Assembly (NCBI RefSeq): GCF_900113945.1
Contig: NZ_FORG01000007.1
Span: 177,646 to 241,645, forward strand
Length of the DNA stretch: 64,000 nucleotides
Source of the DNA: Xenorhabdus mauleonii
GTDB lineage: Bacteria; Pseudomonadota; Gammaproteobacteria; Enterobacterales; Enterobacteriaceae
Direction of reading: 5' to 3'
The notes under the pieces are model-generated. The model had not been told where the DNA came from and ran no database searches. It saw only the letters and a program-made list of their open reading frames with translations. Each line of letters begins with the position of its first letter. Position 1 is the stretch's first letter. Positions 9,496-18,997 of this stretch are shown here, piece after piece. Both the position numbers and the translations under genes were made by a program.

Positions 9496-10167
9496 ATGGA
9501 AACGTTAAGCGAGATCGTGCATGCGCTCTGGCATCATGATTTTAACCAACTCGCCAATCCGGATTTCATCTGGGTTATTTATGGAGTCCTCTTTGCCACG
9601 ATTTTGCTGGAAAATGGACTGTTGCCTACTGCTTTTTTACCCGGAGATACGCTATTGTTATTGTCTGGCGCCTTGATAGCCAAAGGTGTCATGAGCTTTA
9701 TTCCCACCGTTGTCCTGCTGTCCATCGCTGCCAGCCTGGGATGTTGGTTGAGTTATTTGCAAGGGCGCTGGCTCGGCCATACCCATATTGTCAAAAACTG
9801 GCTTGCCCAACTTCCTTTGCATTATCGACAAAAAACCAATCTGCTGTTCGCCAAACACGGCTTATCTGCCCTTCTTATTGGTCGTTTCTTAGCATTTGTC
9901 CGCACTTTGTTACCAACCTTTGCCGGTATTTCTGGTCTAAATAATAAACGCTTTCAGTTTTTTAACTGGTTAAGTGGCTTTTTATGGGTCATTATTGTGG
10001 TGGGTTTTGGCTATATCCTGAACCAGATCCCATTTATCAAGGCTCATCAGGAGCTGGTCATGAATATTTTGCTCATTTTACCCGTCATTCTGTTGATCAG
10101 TGGCTTGTCTGCTTCCTTGCTGATGTACTGGCGTCACAAGAAAAAATTACTCAAAAAAACTAAGTAA
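9496..10167 (+). CDS. yghB: DedA-family membrane protein YghB
   Basis: 223 residues; hydrophobic with four or five membrane segments and the DedA family signatures [13 protein letters not shown] (with the essential acidic residue) and [16 protein letters not shown] (with essential arginines). DedA proteins act in the inner membrane, and YghB/YqjA of E. coli are needed for normal division, membrane-potential homeostasis and alkaline or antimicrobial peptide tolerance, probably as lipid scramblases or transporters. Position after metC matches E. coli, apart from the inserted lysR/MFS remnant. The lysine-rich C-terminus ([10 protein letters not shown]) is cytoplasmic by the positive-inside rule. 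Confidence 0.93.
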   Translation: METLSEIVHALWHHDFNQLANPDFIWVIYGVLFATILLENGLLPTAFLPGDTLLLLSGALIAKGVMSFIPTVVLLSIAASLGCWLSYLQGRWLGHTHIVKNWLAQLPLHYRQKTNLLFAKHGLSALLIGRFLAFVRTLLPTFAGISGLNNKRFQFFNWLSGFLWVIIVVGFGYILNQIPFIKAHQELVMNILLILPVILLISGLSASLLMYWRHKKKLLKKTK

Positions 10168-10457
10168 ATATCCTTATCATTTAATTCATCTTATACAAAA
10201 GAAAATTTTCTTTTCATTACGAAAAATTTAAACGCCCAGCCCATTCCAACTGGTATTATTACTGACTGAGGATTAAATACAGCGCTATTCCACCTGCTGT
10301 ATAACTTATATTCTTAACGAAATGTATATTCTTAACGGAATGGGCCACTCACTTAATTAAGTAATTTTAATAAATAATAAATCATGAAAATACAATAAAA
10401 AACAGTTTCAATAGTATCGCCACGGGTTATACGATACTGCAAGTAAAGGCGGTTTTT
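10168..10457. other. yghB-yqhD gap where yqhC is missing
   Basis: In E. coli this place holds yqhC (divergent AraC-type activator of yqhD-dkgA). Here there are 290 bp of AT-rich sequence without any AraC-like coding remnant. A short direct repeat (TATATTCTTAACG, near 10308 and 10323) is visible. The yqhD promoter must lie here. Confidence 0.6.
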
Positions 10458-11618
10458 ATGCAAAACTTTACTCTACACACACCCACTAAAGTCATTTTTG
10501 GCAAAGGGCAAATTGCCCAGCTAAGCAATGAAATCCCCAAAGATGCAAAAATATTGTTAATTTATGGCGGCGGCAGCATTAAACATAATGGTGTCCTTTC
10601 TCAAGTCCATGCCGCATTGGAGGGTTATTCCGTTGAATTGTTCGGAGGAATTGAACCCAATCCCGCTTATGAAACCCTTATCAAGGCCGTCGAATACATT
10701 CATCAGAACAAGATTGATTATCTACTGGCCGTTGGGGGCGGTTCTGTCATTGATGGCACCAAATTCATCGCTGCGGCAGCGAAGTATCCTGGTGCAGATC
10801 CATGGGAAATCATGACAAGCGGCGGTGCCCATATCACTTCAGCCATCCCGTTTTCTTGTGTACTGACATTGCCCGCAACAGGTTCAGAAACGAATAATAT
10901 TTCTGTCATCAGCCGTCGTGAAACCGATGACAAACTCCATTTTGCTTCTCCTTTTGTTTATCCCCAAGTCGCCATCCTCGATCCTGCTGCCGCGTTTTCC
11001 CTGCCTCCAAGACAAGTCGCCAACGGCATTGTGGATGCTTTTGTCCATACGTTGGAGCAATACCTGACTTACCCTGTCAATGCAAAAGTACAAGATCGTT
11101 ACGCTGAAGGCTTATTGATGACGTTACTTGAAGAAGGGCCAAAGGCGCTGGAAGAGCCTGAAAATTATGACGTCCGTGCCAATATCATGTGGAGCGCCAC
11201 TCAAGCACTGAATGGCGTTTTAGGTGCTGGTGTGCCGCAAGATTGGGCGACCCATATGCTGGCTCACCAACTAACCGCATTTCACGGTTTAGATCATGCC
11301 CAGACACTGGCGATTATTTTGCCGCAACTTTTGCAGGAAAAACGCGATGTAAAACACGATAAGCTTCTGCAATACGCAGAGCGTGTTTGGAATTTAACAG
11401 AGGGCTCTGAAGACGAAAGAATTGATAAGGCCATCTATGCCACTCGTCAGTTTTTTGAAAGTTTGGGCATAAAAACCCACCTTTCTGATTATCAGCTTGA
11501 TGGCAGTTCTATTCCGGCCATGGTTAATAAATTAGAACAACAAGGTTTAGTTTCTCTCGGTGAACATCAGGATATTACGCTTGATATCAGTAAGCGGATT
11601 TATGAGGCGTCCATCTGA
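10458..11618 (+). CDS. yqhD: NADPH-dependent aldehyde reductase / alcohol dehydrogenase YqhD
   Basis: 386 residues, iron-type alcohol dehydrogenase superfamily. The GGGS cofactor loop (AVGGGSVIDGTKFIAAA) and the metal-binding Asp/His set (GIVDAFVHTLEQYLT; THMLAHQLTAFHGLDHAQT) are intact. YqhD reduces toxic short-chain aldehydes such as glyoxal, methylglyoxal derivatives and lipid-peroxidation products using NADPH. It is followed after 24 bp by dkgA in a two-gene operon. The E. coli activator gene yqhC is absent, so regulation must differ. Confidence 0.95.
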   Translation: MQNFTLHTPTKVIFGKGQIAQLSNEIPKDAKILLIYGGGSIKHNGVLSQVHAALEGYSVELFGGIEPNPAYETLIKAVEYIHQNKIDYLLAVGGGSVIDGTKFIAAAAKYPGADPWEIMTSGGAHITSAIPFSCVLTLPATGSETNNISVISRRETDDKLHFASPFVYPQVAILDPAAAFSLPPRQVANGIVDAFVHTLEQYLTYPVNAKVQDRYAEGLLMTLLEEGPKALEEPENYDVRANIMWSATQALNGVLGAGVPQDWATHMLAHQLTAFHGLDHAQTLAIILPQLLQEKRDVKHDKLLQYAERVWNLTEGSEDERIDKAIYATRQFFESLGIKTHLSDYQLDGSSIPAMVNKLEQQGLVSLGEHQDITLDISKRIYEASI

Positions 11619-11642
11619 AAACTTAAACCTGAGGAGGTAAGA

Positions 11643-12473
11643 ATGGGTCTGCAGACAATTATTAAACTCGTTGACGATAACCACATGCCTCAACTGGGGC
11701 TGGGGGTTTGGAAAGCGAATAATGAGCAGGTTGTTGGAGCTATCCACACCGCATTAGAAGTAGGCTATCGTTCCATTGATACAGCAGCAATTTATCATAA
11801 TGAAGAAGGTGTCGGGAAGGCACTGAAAGAGAGCGATATACCACGTGAAGAAATTTTTATCACCACCAAGCTCTGGAATGATCGCCATCTGGATGCAAAA
11901 ACAGCATTACAGGAAAGTTTGGATAGGCTACAGCTAGACTATGTTGATCTCTATCTCATTCAATGGCCTGTACCCGAACAGGATCATTATGTTGAGGCCT
12001 GGAAGCAACTGATCGAGCTGAAAGAGGCTGGATTGAGCCGCAGTATCGGTGTTTGTAATTTTCATATTGAACACTTGCAGAAATTGATCACAGAAACGGG
12101 CGTAACCCCTGCAATCAATCAAATTGAATTGCATCCTTTGTTACAACAGCGGCAGCTTCATTCATGGAATGCCACCCACCATATTACAACGGAATCCTGG
12201 AGCCCATTATCACGAGGGGGGAAAGGTGTTTTTAATTCTTCACTCGTTGAACAACTGGCGATTAAACACGATAAGACGCCAGCGCAGATTGTCATTCGCT
12301 GGCATCTTGAACGCGGCATGATTGCTATTCCTAAATCAGTTACTCCTTCCCGCATTAAAGAGAATTTTGATGTGTTTGATTTTAGGTTAGAAAAAGAAGA
12401 TTTAACGGCTATGGCTGAATTAGATATCGGTAAGCGGATAGGCCCAAATCCTGACACTTACAATCAACTTTAA
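11643..12473 (+). CDS. dkgA: 2,5-diketo-D-gluconate reductase A / methylglyoxal reductase
   Basis: 276-residue aldo-keto reductase. The catalytic tetrad is visible: Asp in GYRSIDTAAIYHNEE, Tyr in the same segment, Lys in ITTKLWND, and in the usual His position IQWPVP, where Gln replaces His. NADPH-binding sequence IPKSVTPSRIKENFDVFDF is intact. DkgA reduces methylglyoxal and 2,5-diketogluconate. A strong ribosome site GAGGAGG lies 8 nt before the ATG. Co-operonic with yqhD as in E. coli. The His-to-Gln change in the LIHWP motif is worth noting, since other family members almost always keep His. Confidence 0.92.
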   Translation: MGLQTIIKLVDDNHMPQLGLGVWKANNEQVVGAIHTALEVGYRSIDTAAIYHNEEGVGKALKESDIPREEIFITTKLWNDRHLDAKTALQESLDRLQLDYVDLYLIQWPVPEQDHYVEAWKQLIELKEAGLSRSIGVCNFHIEHLQKLITETGVTPAINQIELHPLLQQRQLHSWNATHHITTESWSPLSRGGKGVFNSSLVEQLAIKHDKTPAQIVIRWHLERGMIAIPKSVTPSRIKENFDVFDFRLEKEDLTAMAELDIGKRIGPNPDTYNQL

Positions 12474-13026
12474 GGCGCTCAATTTTAAAACATCATCGAC
12501 CGAAACAAACTTTCTTTAAAAGAAACGTCATAAAATTGGTTACAAAATGATTAACGGAAACAACGGACTGGTTAAAGAACAAACACAACATGACTTTGTC
12601 TGAGAAAATATCAGGATTAATATCCATTCATCTAATTCATTTCAACTGACCTGAATTCTGTGTTCCGGCAGAGTTCAGGTCATGTAACCTGTCCCAGCGT
12701 GCTCTATTTGCGCATTTTCACTTTCATACATGATTTTCTATTTCACACATAATTTCTCCCCGCAAAAATAATGCCTCTAAAACATAATAATTTATAAACA
12801 AAATCGACTTTTCCAATAATAACTATATTTACTATTTATATATTCTTCATGATGTAGGCTTACTTCATCTAGTTAAATAACTAAAAAACCAGATGGTCAG
12901 ATACTGAAAAAATTTCTATTTATAAGCCAATTATGGGATTGCCATGACGTCATTTTCGGCTTAAGCATGACAACAATCAGTATCTCTGCCTCATTAAAAA
13001 TCCGAGTTAAACTTAAGGAAGTGATA
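12474..13026. other. Intergenic region after dkgA
   Basis: 553 bp without a convincing gene. It contains a large hairpin (12647-12682, 14-bp arms with one G-T wobble) that may end the yqhD-dkgA transcript, followed by AT-rich DNA presumably holding the promoter of the small membrane protein gene. Confidence 0.5.
12647..12682. terminator. Hairpin after dkgA
   Basis: TGACCTGAATTCTG / CAGAGTTCAGGTCA with an 8-nt loop; no strong T-run follows, so it may be a transcript-stabilising stem rather than a classical terminator. Confidence 0.45.
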
Positions 13027-13320
13027 ATGATTTACATAGTTATTTCTTTATTGATGCTTATTCCTTTCTTTCTCATAATAAAGCGGCTCCTGATATCGAG
13101 CCATATCCATCACAATGCGGCGGGAATACTGTTCACCGTGATGGCAATAACGTTTCATATGTACATTTTCCGTTTCAACAAACTTCCATTTGTGAACGTT
13201 GCCATTTCACACAGCTCCGTCGTGCTTTATGGCGCTATTGTGATTGCACTGCTATACGCTTTGGTCTATTCCATTTGTTTTAAACGGTATTATGGGAAAA
13301 CGGTTCCTGAAAAGATTTGA
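13027..13320 (+). CDS. Small membrane protein of unknown function
   Basis: 97 residues from ATG 13027, chosen because AAGGAA lies 8 nt upstream; a longer frame from 12967 has no ribosome site. Three hydrophobic segments are predicted by eye: residues 2-19 (IYIVISLLMLIPFFLIIK), about 32-49, and about 62-86. Short basic ends surround them (FKRYYGKTVPEKI). I recognise no family. It is a single gene convergent with ytjB. It could be real because the RBS, the membrane topology and the downstream hairpin agree. Confidence 0.5.
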   Translation: MIYIVISLLMLIPFFLIIKRLLISSHIHHNAAGILFTVMAITFHMYIFRFNKLPFVNVAISHSSVVLYGAIVIALLYALVYSICFKRYYGKTVPEKI

Positions 13321-13380
13321 TTTATGGGTGCCATTGCTTCATTGGGCGCTTTAAATCTTAAAAAGCATCAAAAAATGTTT

Positions 13381-13415
13381 TCAGCCTATCACTCACTTTT
13401 GCGGTGATAGGCTGA
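13381..13415. terminator. Bidirectional terminator hairpin
   Basis: Perfect 12-bp inverted repeat TCAGCCTATCAC / GTGATAGGCTGA between the convergent small membrane gene and ytjB. Confidence 0.65.
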
Positions 13416-13444
13416 GATAAATTCCGGCTTGATATAAAGATCGG

Positions 13445-14101
13445 CTAACGGGCAGAGTTGTTGTTCCCGTCTTCTTCGTCTGGTGATTTAGTATTCGCAG
13501 TCAAAAGGTAAGGTGACTGTTGCCAGCGGCTGGGCGACAATTGCAGCAAGTTATGAGCCAGAATAAAACCAATCGCCAATGATAACAGCAGCATAATCCG
13601 GAGTAAGTTCGTGGTGTTATCAACCTGCTTTGCCTCCGTTGCCAATCTGTGGGTATCCAGTGTCAGACGAAGGAAACCTTTCGGATGGTCTTTTCCCGGT
13701 ATAGGGACAACGATTTGTTGGTTAAAGTAGCCACTGGATTTTTTTCCTTCCAATGATAACCGCTCACGAACAGAAACCGGCTCACCACTTCGTGCAATCT
13801 GTGTTCCATTTTCCAGATAAACACTGGCATCCAAAATGCGGCTTGCGCTCGTCAAGTAATTCAGATTCGCGACAATCTTTTTATTATTAAGATCTTTGCT
13901 ACCATTCTCCATATAATCAGACAAGCTGAATGCAACCTGCTTTGCCAATGTCTTAGCCAGATCCTCAAACTGATCCATGTGGGCCTGTTGCTGGGAGCGG
14001 CTGAAATACGAAACGCCCTGCATCAGCAATACCAGCAGAGCTATGCATATTAAAATAATCGCCGTCTTGTGCAGCCGAAACTTTAGTTTTGCTTTGATCA
14101 T
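13445..14101 (-). CDS. ytjB: Membrane protein YtjB (Smp)
   Basis: 218 residues, closely matching E. coli Smp/YtjB in length and sequence: N-terminal membrane helix (AIILICIALLVLLMQGVSYF), a periplasmic domain of about 125 residues, a second helix (LLRIMLLLSLAIGFILAHNLL) and a short acidic cytoplasmic tail. Its role is not established; early work linked it to SerB and virulence membrane functions. As in E. coli it is divergent from serB, sharing a control region of about 115 bp. Confidence 0.93.
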   Translation of the reverse strand: MIKAKLKFRLHKTAIILICIALLVLLMQGVSYFSRSQQQAHMDQFEDLAKTLAKQVAFSLSDYMENGSKDLNNKKIVANLNYLTSASRILDASVYLENGTQIARSGEPVSVRERLSLEGKKSSGYFNQQIVVPIPGKDHPKGFLRLTLDTHRLATEAKQVDNTTNLLRIMLLLSLAIGFILAHNLLQLSPSRWQQSPYLLTANTKSPDEEDGNNNSAR

Positions 14102-14217
14102 AGTTATCCCATCCCATGTTCGGAAAGCACATGTTGCCAGATGCGGTATTGATAGGATAGTTTGAAAAGCGTTTTTTGCCTGCCCAAAATTGTATGGAAT
14201 TACAGGAGTCGATATTC

Positions 14218-15195
14218 ATGTCAAATAATCTGGCCTATCGTTACTTACCGGATGAGATCCATAAATGGCCGGGATTACCATTATCTCTCAGCGGCGATGA
14301 AGTCATGCCGCTGGATTACCGAGCCGGGGACAGTGGCTGGTTGTTATATGGCCGTGGCTTGGATAAGCAACGCATCAGCAATTTCCAACACCGCCTCGGC
14401 GCAGCTATGGTCATTGTGTCTTCATGGCGCATTGATGATTACCAAGTTGTCCGTATCGCCGGCAGTCTTTCACCACGCATCAAACGGCTGGCCGATGATT
14501 TCCAGCTCGATGTTGTGCCCTTGGGGCAGATCCCGCGTTTGCGTTCCCCCGGCCTTTTGGTGATGGATATGGATTCAACCGCTATCCAGATAGAATGTAT
14601 CGACGAAATTGCTCGTCTGGCAGGAGTTGGCGATAAAGTAGCTGAAATCACTGAGCGCGCCATGCTCGGTGAACTGGATTTTTCAGAGAGCCTGCATGCG
14701 CGGGTTGCCCAACTGAAAGGCGCTGATATCTCTATCTTGCAGCACGTGATGGATACACTTCCTTTGATGCCGGGGCTGACCAGCCTTGTGCGCAAGTTGC
14801 AATCATTGGATTGGCATGTGGCAATTGCGTCTGGGGGATTCACGTTCTTCTCCGATAATCTCCGCCAGCGATTACGCCTTTATGCCGCAGTGGCTAATCA
14901 ACTTGAGGTAAAAGATGGCAAATTGACGGGTAAAGTCAAAGGGCCGATTGTCGATGCAAAATGTAAAGCAACCACATTGATAAGGCTGGCAAAAGAGTTG
15001 GGTATTCCATTAAGCCAGACCATCGCTATTGGTGATGGCGCCAATGACCTGAAAATGATCCGCAAGGCCGGATTGGGTATCGCCTATCATGCTAAACCCA
15101 AAGTTTATGCGCAGGCCAAGGTTGCCATCCGTCATGCAGATTTAATGGGCGTTTTATGTGTTTTGAGTGGCGGCCTGAAGCACGAAGAGCGTTAA
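14218..15195 (+). CDS. serB: Phosphoserine phosphatase SerB
   Basis: 325 residues from ATG 14218; ACAGGAG lies 9 nt upstream and the N-terminus then aligns with E. coli SerB. An N-terminal ACT-like region is followed by the HAD phosphatase core: nucleophile Asp in LLVMDMDSTAIQ, motif II Ser in AIASGGFTFF, and motif IV GDGANDLKMI. It dephosphorylates L-phosphoserine, the last step of serine synthesis. First gene of the serB-radA-nadR run conserved with E. coli. Confidence 0.96.
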   Translation: MSNNLAYRYLPDEIHKWPGLPLSLSGDEVMPLDYRAGDSGWLLYGRGLDKQRISNFQHRLGAAMVIVSSWRIDDYQVVRIAGSLSPRIKRLADDFQLDVVPLGQIPRLRSPGLLVMDMDSTAIQIECIDEIARLAGVGDKVAEITERAMLGELDFSESLHARVAQLKGADISILQHVMDTLPLMPGLTSLVRKLQSLDWHVAIASGGFTFFSDNLRQRLRLYAAVANQLEVKDGKLTGKVKGPIVDAKCKATTLIRLAKELGIPLSQTIAIGDGANDLKMIRKAGLGIAYHAKPKVYAQAKVAIRHADLMGVLCVLSGGLKHEER

Positions 15196-15338
15196 TCAGA
15201 TACCCAATAAGTGTTAAATGAAGTATCACCAACGAGGTCATAACTTAAAAGGCTGAAGGGAAAACCCCTAATAAGTGTTAAGTTTTACCTTGAAAGGCTA
15301 AAAAACAGCCAAGAGTAACCATATTAAGGGAGAGCAAA

Positions 15339-16724
15339 GTGGCAAAAGCAGCAAAACGGGCATTTGTCTGTAACGAATGTGGCGCGGATTATCCCCGCTG
15401 GCAGGGGCAATGTACCGCATGCCACGCATGGAATACTATTACAGAAGTACGTTTGGCCGCAGCGCCATCTTCCCGCAATGAACGTTTCAGCGGTTATGCC
15501 GGAGATACCGGCATCAGTAAAGTCCAGAAACTGTCTGATATCAGTTTGGAAGAATTGCCCCGCTTTTCCACTGGATTCAAAGAGTTTGACCGCGTTCTCG
15601 GCGGCGGCGTGGTTCCCGGCAGTGCTATTTTGATTGGCGGTAACCCGGGAGCCGGGAAAAGTACCCTGCTGTTACAAACTATGTGCCAACTATCGACACA
15701 GATGAAAACCCTGTATGTGACGGGGGAAGAATCATTACAACAAGTGGCGATGCGGGCATATCGGCTGGGTTTGCCGACCGATCAACTGAATATGCTGTCA
15801 GAAACCAGCATTGAGCAAATTTGCCTGACAGCAGAGCAAGAACAGCCAAAACTGATGGTTATTGACTCAATTCAGGTTATGCACATGGCGGACATTCAAT
15901 CCTCACCGGGTAGTGTGGCTCAGGTAAGGGAAACCGCCGCTTACCTGACCCGTTTTGCCAAAACCCGTGGTGTTGCCATTATTATGGTCGGGCACGTGAC
16001 AAAAGATGGCTCTCTGGCCGGCCCCAAAGTGCTCGAACACTGTATAGACTGCTCAGTAATGCTGGACGGCGAAGCAGACTCCCGCTTTCGTACCCTGCGC
16101 AGCCACAAAAACCGCTTTGGTGCGGTAAATGAACTGGGCGTATTTGCAATGACCGAACAGGGGTTGCGGGAAGTCAGCAATCCTTCCGCTATCTTCCTGA
16201 GCCGTGGGGATGAGATTACCTCAGGCAGCTCCGTTATGATTGTCTGGGAAGGCACTCGCCCTTTGCTGGTGGAAATTCAGGCTCTGGTCGATCATTCCAT
16301 GATGTCAAATCCACGCCGGGTAGCCGTGGGGCTTGAACAAAACAGGCTGGCTATTTTGCTCGCTGTCCTGCATCGACACGGCGGTCTGCAAATGGCTGAC
16401 CAAGATGTTTTCGTCAATGTCGTGGGCGGAGTAAAAGTAACAGAGACAAGTGCCGATCTCGCTTTATTGCTCTCTTTGGTGTCCAGTTTCCGTGACAGGC
16501 CCCTGCCCAAAGATTTAGTGGTATTTGGTGAAGTCGGTCTGGCAGGAGAAATTCGCCCGGTTCCCAGCGGTCAGGAACGTATTTCAGAAGCGGCCAAGCA
16601 TGGTTTTAAACGGGCTATTGTTCCATACGCAAATATGCCGAAAAAAGATTTACCCAATATGAAAGTATTCGGCGTGAAAAAGTTGTCTGATGCTTTATCA
16701 GTTCTGGAAGATCTTAATGACTAA
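15339..16724 (+). CDS. radA: DNA repair ATPase RadA (Sms)
   Basis: 461 residues, the usual length. Zinc finger CNECGADYPRWQGQCTACHAW-type with four cysteines at the N-terminus, RecA-like ATPase with Walker A GGNPGAGKST, RadA-specific KNRFG motif (SHKNRFGAVNE) and a C-terminal Lon-protease-like domain (about residues 290-460) whose GEVGLAGEIRPV segment is conserved. RadA is a helicase that drives branch migration at recombination intermediates. The 143-bp gap from serB contains two copies of AATAAGTGTTAA. A GGGAGAG ribosome site precedes the start. Confidence 0.97.
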   Translation: MAKAAKRAFVCNECGADYPRWQGQCTACHAWNTITEVRLAAAPSSRNERFSGYAGDTGISKVQKLSDISLEELPRFSTGFKEFDRVLGGGVVPGSAILIGGNPGAGKSTLLLQTMCQLSTQMKTLYVTGEESLQQVAMRAYRLGLPTDQLNMLSETSIEQICLTAEQEQPKLMVIDSIQVMHMADIQSSPGSVAQVRETAAYLTRFAKTRGVAIIMVGHVTKDGSLAGPKVLEHCIDCSVMLDGEADSRFRTLRSHKNRFGAVNELGVFAMTEQGLREVSNPSAIFLSRGDEITSGSSVMIVWEGTRPLLVEIQALVDHSMMSNPRRVAVGLEQNRLAILLAVLHRHGGLQMADQDVFVNVVGGVKVTETSADLALLLSLVSSFRDRPLPKDLVVFGEVGLAGEIRPVPSGQERISEAAKHGFKRAIVPYANMPKKDLPNMKVFGVKKLSDALSVLEDLND

Positions 16725-16771
16725 CCACTTCGCCCATAAACGGCCGACATACAGAACCCATTAGGTATGCA

Positions 16772-16820
16772 TTATTATTTGCCTGCTATCATCACTCCAA
16801 ATGATACAGGCAAATAATAA
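16772..16820. terminator. Large hairpin after radA
   Basis: Arms TTATTATTTGCCTG/CAGGCAAATAATAA extended by TATCAT/ATGATA with a single-base bulge, 8-nt loop. Probable radA terminator; the A/T-rich base of the stem makes it potentially bidirectional. Confidence 0.6.
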
Positions 16821-17063
16821 ATCACTTAACGTCATAGATTATATTATTTAACTTCTTCGGCTTTCCCTTTTTATTTCAATTTATTTTTGCAAAACCCTAT
16901 CAATATTTTAAACCGCAATCAGTTATATATTCATTTTTATAACGATTAAAAAACAATCTAACAAAATGCATGCGTCTCCATACTCAAATCAATTAATGAT
17001 TGGCTTGATAATGTGCTATTTGTTTTCTTTATATTTTTACCTTTCATAACAATCATGCTATTT

Positions 17064-17081
17064 TGTTTAGTATATTAAACA
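17064..17081. promoter_or_regulatory. NadR operator upstream of nadR
   Basis: TGTTTA-N6-TAAACA, an exact match to both half-sites of the enterobacterial NadR box. It ends 12 nt before the nadR start codon, overlapping the ribosome-binding region, which implies that NadR represses its own gene. Confidence 0.8.
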
Positions 17082-17093
17082 AGAGGGGGTTTT

Positions 17094-18320
17094 ATGAAGC
17101 AGTTTGACTACTTAAAAGAAGCGATCAAACAAGCGGGTTACACATTACAACAAGTTGCTGATGCGAATGGTATGACAAAAGGCTATTTAAGCCAGCTCAT
17201 TAACGACAAAATAAAAAGCCCCAGCGCACAGAAACTTGCATCTCTCCATCAATATTTAGGATTAGCCTATCCCATGGAAAAGAAAACCGTCGGTGTTGTG
17301 TTTGGTAAATTTTACCCATTGCATACAGGTCATATTTATTTGATCCAACGTGCATCCAGTCAGGTTGACGAATTACATGTTGTTCTTTGTTATGATGAAT
17401 TGCGCGATCGTGAGCTGTTCATCAACAGTTCCATGTCCCAGCAACCGACAGTAAGCGATCGCTTGAGATGGTTACTGCAAACGTTTAAATATCAGAAAAA
17501 TATAATTATCCATGCATTTGACGAACACGGAATGGAACCTTACCCCAATGGTTGGAAAACATGGAGCCAAGGCATAAAAACCTTCATGGCGGAAAAAGGC
17601 ATGAATCCGAAATATATCTATTCCAGTGAAGCACAAGATGCCGCTCATTATAAAGAATACTTCGACATCGAAACCGTTCTTATCGACCCGCAGCGCTCAT
17701 TTATGAACATCAGTGGCAGCCAAATCCGTCAGGCTCCTTTCCATTATTGGGAGTATATCCCAACCGAAGTGAAGCCCTTTTTTGTGCGTACTGTCGCTAT
17801 TCTTGGCGGGGAATCGAGTGGTAAATCAACGCTGGTCAATAAACTAGCCAATATGTTCAACACAACCAGCGCCTGGGAATACGGCCGTGAATATGTATTT
17901 TCCCAGTTGGGCGGAGATGAAAGAGCCTTGCAATATTCTGACTATGATAAAATTGCATTAGGCCATGCTCAATATATTGATTTTTCAGTTAAATATGCCA
18001 ATAAAGTGGCTTTTATTGACACCGATTTCGTGACAACACAAGCCTTTTGCAAACGCTATGAAGGAAAAGAGCATCCTTTTGTTCAGGCCCTGATAGACGA
18101 ATACCGCTTTGATTTAGTTATTCTTTTAGAAAACAACACTCCTTGGGTCGCTGATGGCTTAAGAAGTTTAGGCAGTGAACGGGATCGCAAAGAATTCCAG
18201 TTATTACTCGAAAGCTTGTTAATGAAAAATAATATCGATTATATTTGCGTCAATTCATCTGATTATGATCAACGCTTTTTAAGCTGTGTTGAATTAGTGC
18301 AAAAAATGTTAATGGAGTAG
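17094..18320 (+). CDS. nadR: NadR: NAD repressor, NMN adenylyltransferase and ribosylnicotinamide kinase
   Basis: 408 residues with all three domains. Residues 1-58 form a Cro-type helix-turn-helix (LQQVADANGMTKGYLSQLIN). Residues about 64-225 are the NMN adenylyltransferase with GKFYPLHTGH and the late ISGSQIRQ motif. Residues about 230-405 are the ribosylnicotinamide kinase with Walker A GGESSGKST. It senses NAD in the cytoplasm, represses NAD genes and salvages NMN and nicotinamide riboside. GAGGGGG ribosome site. Follows radA as in E. coli. Confidence 0.96.
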   Translation: MKQFDYLKEAIKQAGYTLQQVADANGMTKGYLSQLINDKIKSPSAQKLASLHQYLGLAYPMEKKTVGVVFGKFYPLHTGHIYLIQRASSQVDELHVVLCYDELRDRELFINSSMSQQPTVSDRLRWLLQTFKYQKNIIIHAFDEHGMEPYPNGWKTWSQGIKTFMAEKGMNPKYIYSSEAQDAAHYKEYFDIETVLIDPQRSFMNISGSQIRQAPFHYWEYIPTEVKPFFVRTVAILGGESSGKSTLVNKLANMFNTTSAWEYGREYVFSQLGGDERALQYSDYDKIALGHAQYIDFSVKYANKVAFIDTDFVTTQAFCKRYEGKEHPFVQALIDEYRFDLVILLENNTPWVADGLRSLGSERDRKEFQLLLESLLMKNNIDYICVNSSDYDQRFLSCVELVQKMLME

Positions 18321-18997
18321 CTAAGATTTATCTGTTTTATAGATAAATCTTATATTATTATCTCAATTAATTGATAATGATTTATTTTCCATGGAAACAT
18401 TTATTTCTGCCTATTTATTCCGCATTAACATTTAATTGAATGTTTAGTGCGGTTATTTTTACAATAGTAATAAAATAAATTGTGATAATAATATTTTTTG
18501 ATGCTTAAACATTACTGTTTTGACTTGAATTGTAGGGAAATAAGTCATTTAATGAACAGACCTATTGATTTATTTATATAAAATTTATTAGTTATTAATT
18601 AATCCACATAGATTTTAGGCTTATTACAACAATGGAGGCAATGAAAAGATAACATTAAAACATTAATGAAATATATAATGACTTTTTTCCTTATTATTAT
18701 ATTAGATAAAGATAGAAGTTTTTATACTATTTTTATTTAACTTAGTCTTTACCTTATACGTAATTAATTAATATTATTTGTTTTTTTATTCTAAGACTAA
18801 GAAATATCTCGTTTATTATATGGTCGTTGTAAATAATAATTGACATAAGATGGCTTATATACCGGGCGAAGATATTTCATATATAAACTATTTTTACTCG
18901 CACAATACAATATGGATATTAGTGTTATTGCGAAGGAATTTAGACAGCATATGTTAAGGAAAAAGTTTTAATCTTTTAACCTAATTGTGTTGAGAAT
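18321..18997. other. AT-rich intergenic region between nadR and the ABC ATPase
   Basis: 677 bp of very AT-rich sequence without a supported gene. It starts with a perfect 12-bp hairpin (18322-18352, TAAGATTTATCT / AGATAAATCTTA) that probably ends nadR, and a weaker stem near 18420-18452. The rest shows no recognisable site. Confidence 0.5.
18322..18352 (+). terminator. nadR terminator hairpin
   Basis: 12-bp perfect stem with a 7-nt loop immediately after the nadR stop codon, followed by TATATTATTAT. Confidence 0.55.

Larger units (their letters stand above)
16725..17093. other. radA-nadR intergenic region
   Basis: 369 bp, AT-rich, containing the radA hairpin (16772-16820) and the nadR operator (17064-17081). 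Confidence 0.55.
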
